A stretch of 64,000 nucleotides of DNA from CAIZGX01 sp046048875 (lineage in GTDB: Bacteria; Bacteroidota; Bacteroidia; Flavobacteriales_D; Sanyastnellaceae): contig JBJOFG010000002.1 of NCBI GenBank assembly GCA_046048875.1, positions 124,001-188,000 of the forward strand, given 5' to 3'. The notes beneath the pieces were generated by a model. The model was not told where the DNA came from. It made no database searches and worked only from the letters and a program-made list of their open reading frames with translations. Made by a program: the position numbers and the translations under genes. Positions 19,201 to 26,580 of this stretch are shown here, one piece after another (the stretch's first letter is position 1; each line of letters begins with the position of its first letter).

Positions 19201-20701
19201 TCCAGAAATCGTAGATGCCTCTGAGACTGTTAGACTTGGAGTTACCAATGTGAATGCCCAACAAGGCTATTTCGATGTTACCATTCTTAATCCAAACGGA
19301 GAAGTAAACGCATTGCAATTCGATATTGGAGGAGCTACGATTACAAACGTAACAAGTCTACTTCCAATTACAACCTGGTCTTCTATTATCTACAAAGAAG
19401 TTGGTGGAGTGAAAATTGGTGCGCTTGGACACTTGGGAAGCATGATCCCTGTGCACTTCACACCAACTCCAATTCTGCGCGTATATGTTGAATCATTTAC
19501 GGGTGATGAAATTTGTATTGCTGCGTTCGATGAGGCATTAAATATTTTCACACACAACGTGCTTACTGAAATAGGACCTTGCTTGCCTGTTCAGTACATT
19601 GCTGCAAATGCAACATTCAACAATGTATCTTGTGTGAACTATCCTGTTCACTTCATAGACAATACGAACAACAATCCAACAACATGGAACTGGATATTTG
19701 AAGGCGGGGTGCCAAGCACATCGAACTTGCAAAACCCGTATGTTATGTACACGGCTCCAGGAACATACAACGTGACCCTTATGGTTACCAATGGAACCGC
19801 GAACGACAGCGTGACCTGGGTAAGTGCAGTGACCGTTTCAAACGAGATAACTTATTACCAAGATGCAGACGGTGATGGTTACGGCGATCCGCAAACGCTT
19901 GCAACCGGATGTGAGATTCCAGCAGGAGCTGTGACAAACGGAAACGACTGCAACGACAACAGTTCTTTCATTACAACAAATGCAGATTTAGACGGCGATG
20001 GCTACTTCTCTTGCGTAGACGATTGCAACGATGGAAATGCCTTGTCTTATCCAGGCGCAATGGAATTGTGCAACAACCTAGACGACAACTGTGATGGAAC
20101 AATTGACGAAGGGTTCGATGCTGACGGCGATGGCTATTCAGCTTGCGCAGGTGACTGCGACGATAACAACGCAGGAATGAATCCGAATGCAACTGAGTTC
20201 TGCAACGACCTTGACGATAACTGTAACGGAGCTATAGATGAAGGATTGGGGCTACCTTATTACATCGATATCGATGGCGATGGATATGGAGCCGGAGTTG
20301 TGCAATACGGATGTACCATTCCAGATGGTGCAGCAACCAACAACGACGACTGTAACGATGCAAACGCTGCTCTTAGTCCTTCGGCTGTTGAAACAGTTGA
20401 TGGAATTGACAACGACTGCGACGGATACATAGATGAGACCAGTATTTACACATACACATTGAATGAAATTGGTCTGAACCTTTATCCGAATCCAACTTCA
20501 TCTGATTTGAATATTGAATTGAATGCCCACGCAGGAAATGTTTCGGTGCAAGTGAAAGATGTTTCTGGAAAGAACATTTCAAACTTCCAATTTAACAGCA
20601 TGCGCTATTCTGTTGATGTTTCTGACTTCGCACCTGGACTTTATGAGTTCATTTTCCGAACAGAAAATTCATTCACCGTGAAGCGTGTGGTGGTAGAATA
20701 A
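16277..20701 (+). CDS. T9SS-secreted multidomain lysyl oxidase
   Basis: A 1474-residue protein, start ATG 16277, signal peptide MKKILLAFACLATFQAFSQ. Two repeats of about 130 residues (ANDICANAIE..., NETCATAVEF...) are joined by GCTD/NYNACATTDxGxC linkers, followed by a PKD-like domain. A lysyl oxidase domain spans about 673-860: FDPCHNHYHYSGYAEYLLYD with copper-ligand histidines H746, H748, H750, then GFKNGFC with K773, and GCYDVYSSGLSCQWIDIT with Y805. K773 and Y805 match the residues that form lysine tyrosylquinone in animal enzymes. Next come a dockerin-like EF-hand pair (about 901-955, GDLNED... and DLNSDGDISIADA), a beta-sandwich, a second PKD (1109-1188), four MopE-like DxDGDGY/DNxCDGxxDE units (1190-1390) and a type A sorting domain (from LNLYPNPTSSDLNIEL). 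Expected activity: oxidative deamination of peptidyl lysine outside the cell. Substrate unknown. Confidence 0.88.
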   Translation: MKKILLAFACLATFQAFSQAPANDICANAIELIPNSGPVAASNLNTVTEGTSPSCGVGAGAGIKDVWYKFIFTGGTYTLTTTLGTLADTRIAIYNSCSGTQLLCNDDAAGMGYASQLVMSCPNLTVGTTYYVQAGGYNNLQGNFSIQLTSTNIAGCTDPTAANYNACATTDNGSCVVFMPNETCATAVEFIPNSGVITTNNMNVAVGPTPGCGGTIRDIWYYFVYQGGNVTIQTSATTGTGTPVTDTQLAVYNACNGSIIACDDDDAAGNYSMVKFGCPTGNGTAGANEDDYLTIGQAYYIQVGGYNSTMGEFNFNITTTNVSGCTNSNATNYNACATTDDGTCEFPPLASNFNYYPSGTNCMNFQFNNTSEGNATSFEWTFPSDCVPSTSTLENPTTTFAAVGMFPVTLTTYDPEGNSNSVTLNVIVTNGHNLTVDITADNLPQQTSWKVFNQENLVIQQGTSNDANFCISNNCHRVEIYDTGGNGLCCANGTGAYNIYLDGNSVATGAAFGALATIQVNCPQGTSCDNAIVANLGLNAVPAPNTWYSFTPSVNGQYQVSTCGLAGCDTKIWLYDYCNMALFDNTVEATYTYNDDLCGIEAEITPYLEGGETYYVRVGDEGGACGLSAFEVLFEYMGPIVGCMDINACNYSPLAEAPSVCYYNGDPNCSDVGPDLLVEGNVLYTSLYQTTLTATDGCLVNEGCLQGLGTRQIVRFSTRIDNIGNLDYFIGVPNVNNPQFIFDPCHNHYHYSGYAEYLLYDNNGNLMPEIGFKNGFCVLDLGCVTGVAKYGCGNMGITAGCYDVYSSGLSCQWIDITNVPAGTYHLVVRTNWDQDPDALGNYELRYDNNWAQVCISFERDAMNNIINFVKLPMGSCPEIVDCVGQLFGGAQPDCMGNCPAEMKKGDLNEDLSYSQVDVDMYGNSAVYSDLSASICNDLNSDGDISIADAAYLEECIHAQIDEGIAPGNMQPCGWDPEIVDASETVRLGVTNVNAQQGYFDVTILNPNGEVNALQFDIGGATITNVTSLLPITTWSSIIYKEVGGVKIGALGHLGSMIPVHFTPTPILRVYVESFTGDEICIAAFDEALNIFTHNVLTEIGPCLPVQYIAANATFNNVSCVNYPVHFIDNTNNNPTTWNWIFEGGVPSTSNLQNPYVMYTAPGTYNVTLMVTNGTANDSVTWVSAVTVSNEITYYQDADGDGYGDPQTLATGCEIPAGAVTNGNDCNDNSSFITTNADLDGDGYFSCVDDCNDGNALSYPGAMELCNNLDDNCDGTIDEGFDADGDGYSACAGDCDDNNAGMNPNATEFCNDLDDNCNGAIDEGLGLPYYIDIDGDGYGAGVVQYGCTIPDGAATNNDDCNDANAALSPSAVETVDGIDNDCDGYIDETSIYTYTLNEIGLNLYPNPTSSDLNIELNAHAGNVSVQVKDVSGKNISNFQFNSMRYSVDVSDFAPGLYEFIFRTENSFTVKRVVVE

Positions 20702-20765
20702 GAATTTGGTCCAATGTTTGAAATTTCGGATCGAAAGTTCCGTTAACTAAAAACAAAACGACTTT

Positions 20766-21587
20766 ATGAAACACCTTTTCTTGTTTACCGCATTGTCAGT
20801 GGGAGCGCTGAATATGCTTGGCCAAAGTTCTAAACCTACGCCTGTTAAAGTTGAAAATTTACCTGTGCACGCATTGCGCAGCATCAATAACTACGCATTT
20901 ACTTCTGGAGAGAAATCAACATACCGCATTCACTACGGGGTTGTAGACGCGGGCGTTGCCACCATTTCTGTTGAAGAAGGAAACAAAAAATTCGGAGGAA
21001 GGGATACCTACCACATCGTTGGTGAAGGATATAGTTCTGGCTCCTTCGATTGGTTCTTCAAGGTTCGTGATAAGTATGAATCGTATGTAGACAAGCAAGG
21101 AATTTTTCCGTATCAATTTAAACGCAACTGCGATGAAGGTGGATACATGATTATGCAAGACTATTTTTTCTTTCAGCACAAACGTGCATTCAAGAATAGA
21201 AAAAATGAGGGTTACCTTGCCCCTGCTTTTGTTCAAGACATGATGAGTGCCGCGTTCTATGCGCGTACTATGGACTTCACGAATACAAAACCTGGAGATA
21301 TAATCACCATTGAGACCTTAGTGGACGACGAAATCTACCGTTTGAAAATGCGCTATGTCGGAAAAGAAACCGTAAGTGTAGACGCAGGAACATTCAAATG
21401 TTTGCGCTTCGCACCGGTGGTGCAAAAAGGACGCATCTTCAAAGATCCAAATGACCTAGCGGTATGGGTAACCGACGATGCACACCACTTGCCCATTATG
21501 GCACAAGCAAAAATTAAAGTAGGATCTATTAAAATGGAATTGCAACAATTCCAAGGTGTAGATATCTGGGGTGTGAAAATTAAATAG
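20766..21587 (+). CDS. DUF3108 domain protein, exported
   Basis: A 273-residue protein with a signal peptide (residues 1-20, ending MLGQ). The body fits DUF3108: FTSGEKSTYRIHYGVVDAGVATISVE at the start, FDWFFKVRDKYESYVD and PYQFKRNCDEGGY in the middle, and AGTFKCLRFAPVVQKGRIF with AVWVTDDAHHLPIMAQAKIKVGSIKMEL at the end. Members are predicted beta-rich periplasmic or outer-membrane-associated proteins of unknown role, found widely in Bacteroidota. It follows the lysyl oxidase gene by 64 bp on the same strand. Its last eight bases overlap the convergent RidA gene. Confidence 0.88.
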   Translation: MKHLFLFTALSVGALNMLGQSSKPTPVKVENLPVHALRSINNYAFTSGEKSTYRIHYGVVDAGVATISVEEGNKKFGGRDTYHIVGEGYSSGSFDWFFKVRDKYESYVDKQGIFPYQFKRNCDEGGYMIMQDYFFFQHKRAFKNRKNEGYLAPAFVQDMMSAAFYARTMDFTNTKPGDIITIETLVDDEIYRLKMRYVGKETVSVDAGTFKCLRFAPVVQKGRIFKDPNDLAVWVTDDAHHLPIMAQAKIKVGSIKMELQQFQGVDIWGVKIK

Positions 21588-22005
21588 TAGCTATACACTT
21601 CAACTCAATCGCAATAGGCGAAGGAAGGGCGTTAATCTCTACAGTTGTTCTGCAGGGATTAGCGTCCTTGAAGTATTCAGCATATAAGCGATTGTAGGTT
21701 TGGAAATCGCGCTTCATATTCACCAAGAAGACGGTCACGTCTACCAGGTTCTCCCACTTCGATCCGCTCGCATCTAAGATTGCTCTTACGTTATCGAACA
21801 CGTTTCTGCATTGCGCTTCAAAATCGAATTCAATAAAATTCCCGAATTTATCCAACTTCAATCCGGGTACTCCCGTATCGTTCGCATCGCTACCTGCAAT
21901 GCGCGGACCCACCCCTGAAAGAAATAAAAGGTTTCCCACTCTTCTTGCATGTGGGTATGCGCCTACTGGCTTTGGTGCGTTATCGGTTGAAATGATTTCA
22001 GACAT
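21580..22005 (-). CDS. RidA family deaminase (2-aminomuconate deaminase-like)
   Basis: A 141-residue member of the YjgF/YER057c/UK114 family. The start PVGAYPHARRVGNLLFLSG, the core CRNVFDNVRAILDASGSKW, VTVFLVNM and the end CRTTVEINALPSPIAIELKC carry the conserved arginine and glutamate of the active pocket. Canonical RidA hydrolyses reactive enamine/imine intermediates. The insertion with GVPGLKLDKFGNFIEFDFEAQ and the phrase MKRDFQTYNRLYAEYF resemble the 2-aminomuconate deaminase subgroup of the kynurenine catabolic pathway, but no other pathway gene is nearby, so the substrate is open. It is transcribed behind the sialidase-type gene, whose stop is eight bases upstream of this start. Confidence 0.88.
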   Translation of the reverse strand: MSEIISTDNAPKPVGAYPHARRVGNLLFLSGVGPRIAGSDANDTGVPGLKLDKFGNFIEFDFEAQCRNVFDNVRAILDASGSKWENLVDVTVFLVNMKRDFQTYNRLYAEYFKDANPCRTTVEINALPSPIAIELKCIATI

Positions 22006-22013
22006 ACTTCGAA

Positions 22014-24773
22014 TTATTTTGTGACAACAAATTTACCGGTTCTTGTGGTGCTTCCGGATTTCAATTGATAAATAAATGTTCCTGCATGTGCGGCTTCCCA
22101 AGACAACTGCTCTCTTCCAACCGCCTTCCATTTTCTCGAATTCAGTAATTTTCCATCCAACGAATAAATATTCAATAATGTTTCTTCACCAGGAACCAAT
22201 TGCATATTGAAATGAATTTCATCTACTGTCGGATTCGGGAAAGCTGAAACCGTAACCATTCGTTCCGCCAAAGCTTCGACAGAAACTTCAGGAACGATTG
22301 GAAGATTAGCTGTGAAAATTCCGTTTGCGTGGGTGGCTACTGCAACGGTACCGTCGAACGGACGAGAAGTAATCATGTTTACCACAGCGTTTCCGATAGT
22401 GCTTGCCCCTTCCATTTGCCAGACGGTGCTTTCGCCATTCAATTCAGAAGTGCTGAATAAACCTGCGCTTGTTCCAGCTAAATAAATGGTTGGAGTGCTC
22501 GGATAAATTTCAACCCAATACACCGCAGGACCGTTACCTGTTCCATCTACATTCTCTTCGAGATTTCCACTTACATCTGCCCATGTTGCACCGGCATCTG
22601 TAGAATGGAAAATACTTTTCTTGTTGAAGTTGGAAAAACTAACCATGACTTCATTGTTGTTCAAATCATTCGTGCTCACAGCCGATGTGTATGAATTCGG
22701 CGGGAACAATGTTGAAGAAATATTCGTCTTCACCGGTGTTCCATAGAGGTCCGTTAGCTTGAATAATTTTCCAGCAGAACTTCCGTAATAGAGAACTGAA
22801 TTATCTGTGTAAGCCATATCTAAACACGAAATACTTCCTTGCGTTAACGTGATAGTGCTCGTTGATACACTGTTCCAATCGTCGGTGTTACGGGCGGTTG
22901 GATAGTTCCCTGTCACCGAAATCGTATCTACACGATCGAGGTACCAAATCATTTTATTTCCAGCAATGAATAATCTGTTGGTCCAAGGATCCAATAATAA
23001 CGGATTAATGAAAAGCGCCGCAGGACCGTTCTCTGCATCTATACGTTCGGTGCCCGTGAGGTTTCCATTTTCATCGATTGACTTCTTGAAAATTCTACCG
23101 CTTTGAGAACTCGTAATGACATAGTCTGCACCGAAAGGAATGGCGCAATGCGCGCCATCATCTGCATGCATTTCTCTCCAAGGTGAGCTCGCATCAGATG
23201 TGTGTGTTAACCACGTACCATTGTCTTGCATTCCTCCCATTAAAAATTGACTGTTCGTGTTTCCCGGTTCAACGGCAACAGTATAAAATTGAGAGGTGAG
23301 GTAACCGTTATTTAGCGATTGCCATTGCACACTATCGGCAGTAACATCTGCCGTGTAACGCACGCCGCCGTCGTTTAAGCTGTACATACCTAAAGCGTTT
23401 GCTGGGTCGAATGTAATGGAGTGTTGGTCTGGATGATGCTCGGCGTACACATAATGCCATGGCTCCGGAACATTGCAACGGTATCCTCCTATCCAATCCA
23501 CAGAAGTTGAAGTTGCGAATGCATCAGTGCTTCTGTGCAAATTCGTTCCACCAATAAACACTAAATCAGGAATGGTCGGATGATGTGCAATACACATGTC
23601 GTAACTGTATTGGGTTCTGAACGTTGCGAAATCATAATCAATACCTGTGAACAATTGACATGGGGTAGAAGGAAGATTTGCCGAACGGTTCTCCCAGCTT
23701 CCATCTGCTCCACTTCCATCTCCGCCCAAATAAGTGTATTTGTAGAAGAAGTGATCAATCGGATAAAACGTATTGTTAATGGTTTCACCTAAAAAATAAA
23801 TTTCGTTTTCGTTTTGCGGATTCGCGCACATCACGGTTCTTCTCAAGTTTGCAATTTGAGGAAGCACTGGCGAAATTTCTGTCCAATTAAATCCGTCTGT
23901 GCTTCTGTAGAACCCACCACCGTTGGTGCTGTTGTCGCTGAAGGTTGCATAAAGTACTCCTGAAGGAGTCATCATTACGTCAACAAACTCACTCGCCCCT
24001 GAGGTAAATCCAAGAACTTCTGTCCAAGTATTTCCTCCGTCGTTGCTTCGGATAATTCCGTTGTATACTGCCGCGTACACAACGTCTTCATTCAGATTGG
24101 TGTGATCGGTTATAACGCGCCAAACGAAATCATAACTTCCATTTTGCAATACATTCTGTGGTGTGCCACTCATGGTTGAAGTAAGCTGAAACCAACTTTG
24201 ACCGTTATCGGTACTTTTCCACATTCCATCTCCACTTAAAAGCGCAGTGAATGATGTACCTGAAACCACTCCGTAAAATTCTTCTCCCGAACCGTAATAC
24301 CAAGTGTTTTCGTGACCGGGTCTTGTGTCTTGCGCAATGCAGCTAACACTTTGCAATTGCTCAGGTGCAGTTGTTTTCACCCAAGATTGTCCGCCATTCA
24401 ATGAATTCCACATTCCTCCAGTGACAGAACCTGCAATAAGGTGATTACTGTTTAAAACATCAACAGCGAAGGCACGCGTTCTTCCACCAATATTGTACGG
24501 ACCTCTGGAAGTCCAGTTGTAATCGCGATCAGCAACACGAGGCAAGTGATTCGCGAAGTTCACACAACGTTCAAAAATTCCTTCAGGAACTACTCCTGTT
24601 TCAGGATCGCGGTTACGCATGTATTCAAAGTACTTTCGGCTTGAAGGATTAACACCGTATCCTTCCTCCATGGCACCGCCTTGTTTTGAGATCAATGATG
24701 CAGTAGGAATGAAAAAGTACGCGCCTAAAACAGCTAGTAAAGCAATTGAAAAGGAAATAAAGGTCGAACGCAT
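22014..24773 (-). CDS. sialidase-type beta-propeller T9SS protein
   Basis: A 919-residue secreted protein. ATG 24773 gives MRSTFISFSIALLAVLGAYF, a signal or membrane-anchor segment. A further in-frame TTG at 24794 lies inside a perfect -7 promoter box and is rejected. The body contains BNR/exo-sialidase-like repeats with Asp-box phrases such as STDNGQSWFQLTS, SNDGGNTWTEVLG, STDGFNWTEIS and STDAGATWADVSG, as in VPS10/sortilin-like propellers. The C-terminus has a type A sorting domain (VSAFPNPTVDEIHFNMQ, then LNIYSLDGKLLNSRKW and FIYQLKSGSTTRTGKFVV). Catalytic sialidase residues were not recognised, so treat it as a structural or adhesive propeller rather than an enzyme. Confidence 0.88.
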   Translation of the reverse strand: MRSTFISFSIALLAVLGAYFFIPTASLISKQGGAMEEGYGVNPSSRKYFEYMRNRDPETGVVPEGIFERCVNFANHLPRVADRDYNWTSRGPYNIGGRTRAFAVDVLNSNHLIAGSVTGGMWNSLNGGQSWVKTTAPEQLQSVSCIAQDTRPGHENTWYYGSGEEFYGVVSGTSFTALLSGDGMWKSTDNGQSWFQLTSTMSGTPQNVLQNGSYDFVWRVITDHTNLNEDVVYAAVYNGIIRSNDGGNTWTEVLGFTSGASEFVDVMMTPSGVLYATFSDNSTNGGGFYRSTDGFNWTEISPVLPQIANLRRTVMCANPQNENEIYFLGETINNTFYPIDHFFYKYTYLGGDGSGADGSWENRSANLPSTPCQLFTGIDYDFATFRTQYSYDMCIAHHPTIPDLVFIGGTNLHRSTDAFATSTSVDWIGGYRCNVPEPWHYVYAEHHPDQHSITFDPANALGMYSLNDGGVRYTADVTADSVQWQSLNNGYLTSQFYTVAVEPGNTNSQFLMGGMQDNGTWLTHTSDASSPWREMHADDGAHCAIPFGADYVITSSQSGRIFKKSIDENGNLTGTERIDAENGPAALFINPLLLDPWTNRLFIAGNKMIWYLDRVDTISVTGNYPTARNTDDWNSVSTSTITLTQGSISCLDMAYTDNSVLYYGSSAGKLFKLTDLYGTPVKTNISSTLFPPNSYTSAVSTNDLNNNEVMVSFSNFNKKSIFHSTDAGATWADVSGNLEENVDGTGNGPAVYWVEIYPSTPTIYLAGTSAGLFSTSELNGESTVWQMEGASTIGNAVVNMITSRPFDGTVAVATHANGIFTANLPIVPEVSVEALAERMVTVSAFPNPTVDEIHFNMQLVPGEETLLNIYSLDGKLLNSRKWKAVGREQLSWEAAHAGTFIYQLKSGSTTRTGKFVVTK

Positions 24774-24791
24774 TGCATAAGGTTTAGTGTT

Positions 24792-24799
24792 CAAATATA
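24792..24799 (-). promoter_or_regulatory. -7 promoter element of the sialidase-type gene
   Basis: The reverse strand reads TATATTTG, an exact TAnnTTTG match, 18 bases upstream of ATG 24773. It decides the start of that gene, because the TTG at 24794 lies within the box. Confidence 0.55.
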
Positions 24800-24869
24800 A
24801 GCCTTGCGATGTTCAATAAAACAGGTTGAACTGTGTTTTAGATTTAGAACAAGCCATTATTTTCGAATC

Positions 24870-26486
24870 ATGAAGAAGACTCTCTCTCGCTTTGCGCCAT
24901 TAATCCTTATAGCCTTTACACTTTTGCTCTCATTGAAAGGAACTGCGCAAAAAATGTACAAAGACCTTTATCCGAATGGAAAAATCCGAAGCATTGGAAA
25001 ATTCAATGTGGTGGGCAAGGAAGACAGCATTTGGAAATTTTATTACGAAGACGGAACGCTTCAAGAAGAGAGCACCTACCGTAACGGCTACTTCAACGGA
25101 AAAGTTTTCCGATATCATACGAACGGAAAATTACAGGTGGAAGGGTATTTCAAGTTTGGAGTTGAAGATAGCATTCAGCGCACCTTCAATGAAAAAGGAA
25201 TAAAGATTCAAGAAGGAAATTTCTTGAAGGGCAAGAAGACTGGTGAATGGAGTGCATACTACGACAATGGAAAAATAAACAGTGTACTGAAGTACGACAC
25301 CTCTGGCGTTTTGCTTGTAACGTATTTCGATCGAAAGGGCATTCAAACGATATCAGAGGGCACGGGTGTGTTACCTGAAGAAAATGAAGACGGAAAATTA
25401 TTAAGCAGAACGACTTATACCAACGGTGTTCCCGACGGCATTTTCGAAGCCTTCTTCTCCAAAGGAAACATTCAAACTTCTGGAAGTTATGTGAATGGCG
25501 TTAAGGACGAAAAGTGGAGTGAATTTTTTAGCAATGGAAAACTTCGAAAAACAACCACTTATGCACAAGGATTAGTAACAGGACCATACGAAGAGTATTT
25601 CGACAATGGGAAATTGTATGTGAAGGGGACATTCGACAATGGAAAAAAGACGGGCAACTGGGAATGGTATCGTGATAATGGTTTGAAAGATATGGAAGGA
25701 AATTTCGAAGAAGATCTTCAAGAAGGCGATTGGACCTACTATCACGACAACGGCGTATGGCAATCGAAGGGGAAATTTTCGAAAGGAAAAATGGAAGGCA
25801 AATGGGAATATCAATATCCAAGTGAAAAGAAATGGAAGGAAGGAAATTTCGTTGCCGATAACAAGGAAGGGGAATGGACCACTTGGTACGAAGACGGTGA
25901 ATTGTTGCAGAAAGGAAATTACAAGTTGGGTGAGGAAGACGGGAAGTGGATGAGTTGGTATGAGAATGGAAAAGTGAAAGATCAAGGAAGTTTCAAGGCG
26001 GGAAAGATGTATGGCAAGTGGATGGGTTACGAGCCAAAGAACGGAAGGTATTTATACATTGGAAGCTGGAAGAACGACATGAAGGTTGGCAAGTGGATGA
26101 ACTATTCTGAACGCGGCCAACTCGAGAGTGTGATTACCTATGGCAAAGATGGTGAATTGAATGGCACTTCCATTTTGTACAATGAAAGTGGAAGACCCAT
26201 TAGCGAAGGGAAGTTCAAAGCCGGTAAGCGTGAAGGAAGATGGAAGTACTACTACGATTTCGGCGGCTTGTGGCGCGATTGCACATACGCCAATGGCGAG
26301 TTAAACGGTCCAAGTAAGATTTACACTGAAAACGGAACATTGGAAGAAGACGCCAACTACAAGAACAATCGTTATCACGGCGAATGCACCATGTACGATA
26401 AGAAGTCTGGAAAGCTTGTTCAGCGAGGCATTTATGAGAATGGTAAGATGGTGAAGTTCTTGGAAGGAACGCCTGTGAGGAAGTAG
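24870..26486 (+). CDS. exported MORN-repeat protein
   Basis: A 538-residue protein built almost entirely of about twenty MORN_2 repeats of 22-24 residues with the pattern NGKxxxxGxFxxGxxxGxWxxYYxDG, for example YYDNGKINSVLKYD and YFDNGKLYVKGTFDNGKKTG. Start ATG 24870 gives a signal peptide ending LKGTAQ; the frame is open 66 bases further upstream without a signal sequence. Automated pipelines often name such proteins 'YwqK family antitoxin', but no toxin partner is present here and that name is not supported. Repeats of this kind probably form an elongated beta-sheet surface; the ligand is unknown. A near-match -7 box TATTTTCG at 24858-24865 ends four bases before the ATG. Confidence 0.88.
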   Translation: MKKTLSRFAPLILIAFTLLLSLKGTAQKMYKDLYPNGKIRSIGKFNVVGKEDSIWKFYYEDGTLQEESTYRNGYFNGKVFRYHTNGKLQVEGYFKFGVEDSIQRTFNEKGIKIQEGNFLKGKKTGEWSAYYDNGKINSVLKYDTSGVLLVTYFDRKGIQTISEGTGVLPEENEDGKLLSRTTYTNGVPDGIFEAFFSKGNIQTSGSYVNGVKDEKWSEFFSNGKLRKTTTYAQGLVTGPYEEYFDNGKLYVKGTFDNGKKTGNWEWYRDNGLKDMEGNFEEDLQEGDWTYYHDNGVWQSKGKFSKGKMEGKWEYQYPSEKKWKEGNFVADNKEGEWTTWYEDGELLQKGNYKLGEEDGKWMSWYENGKVKDQGSFKAGKMYGKWMGYEPKNGRYLYIGSWKNDMKVGKWMNYSERGQLESVITYGKDGELNGTSILYNESGRPISEGKFKAGKREGRWKYYYDFGGLWRDCTYANGELNGPSKIYTENGTLEEDANYKNNRYHGECTMYDKKSGKLVQRGIYENGKMVKFLEGTPVRK

Positions 26487-26580
26487 GAACTGCGTTGTTG
26501 GAAAATCGAAGATTTTATTCCTACTGCGTAATGGGAACTGCGTTGTTCCTACAACGTAATTGGAAAATCGAAGATTTTAT
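26486..26580. repeat. direct repeats with hairpins in the MORN/glycosyltransferase intergenic gap
   Basis: GGAACTGCGTTGTT occurs at 26486-26499 and 26534-26547. GGAAAATCGAAGATTTTATT occurs twice as well, and each copy contains the inverted repeat AAAATC-GAA-GATTTT (26502-26516 and 26564-26578). A third inverted repeat, CGTTGT-TCCT-ACAACG, lies at 26541-26556. The second hairpin overlaps the glycosyltransferase stop codon. The gap lies between convergent genes, so the hairpins with their flanking A/T tracts could serve as a bidirectional terminator. The tandem duplication also suggests a small repeated element. Confidence 0.65.

Noticed and set aside
24774..24794. TTG start at 24794 for the sialidase-type protein
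   Set aside because: The codon lies within the -7 box TATATTTG; ATG 24773 gives a better signal segment.
24870..26486. Toxin-antitoxin system (YwqK-type antitoxin)
   Set aside because: The MORN repeats and signal peptide do not support an antitoxin, and no toxin gene is adjacent.
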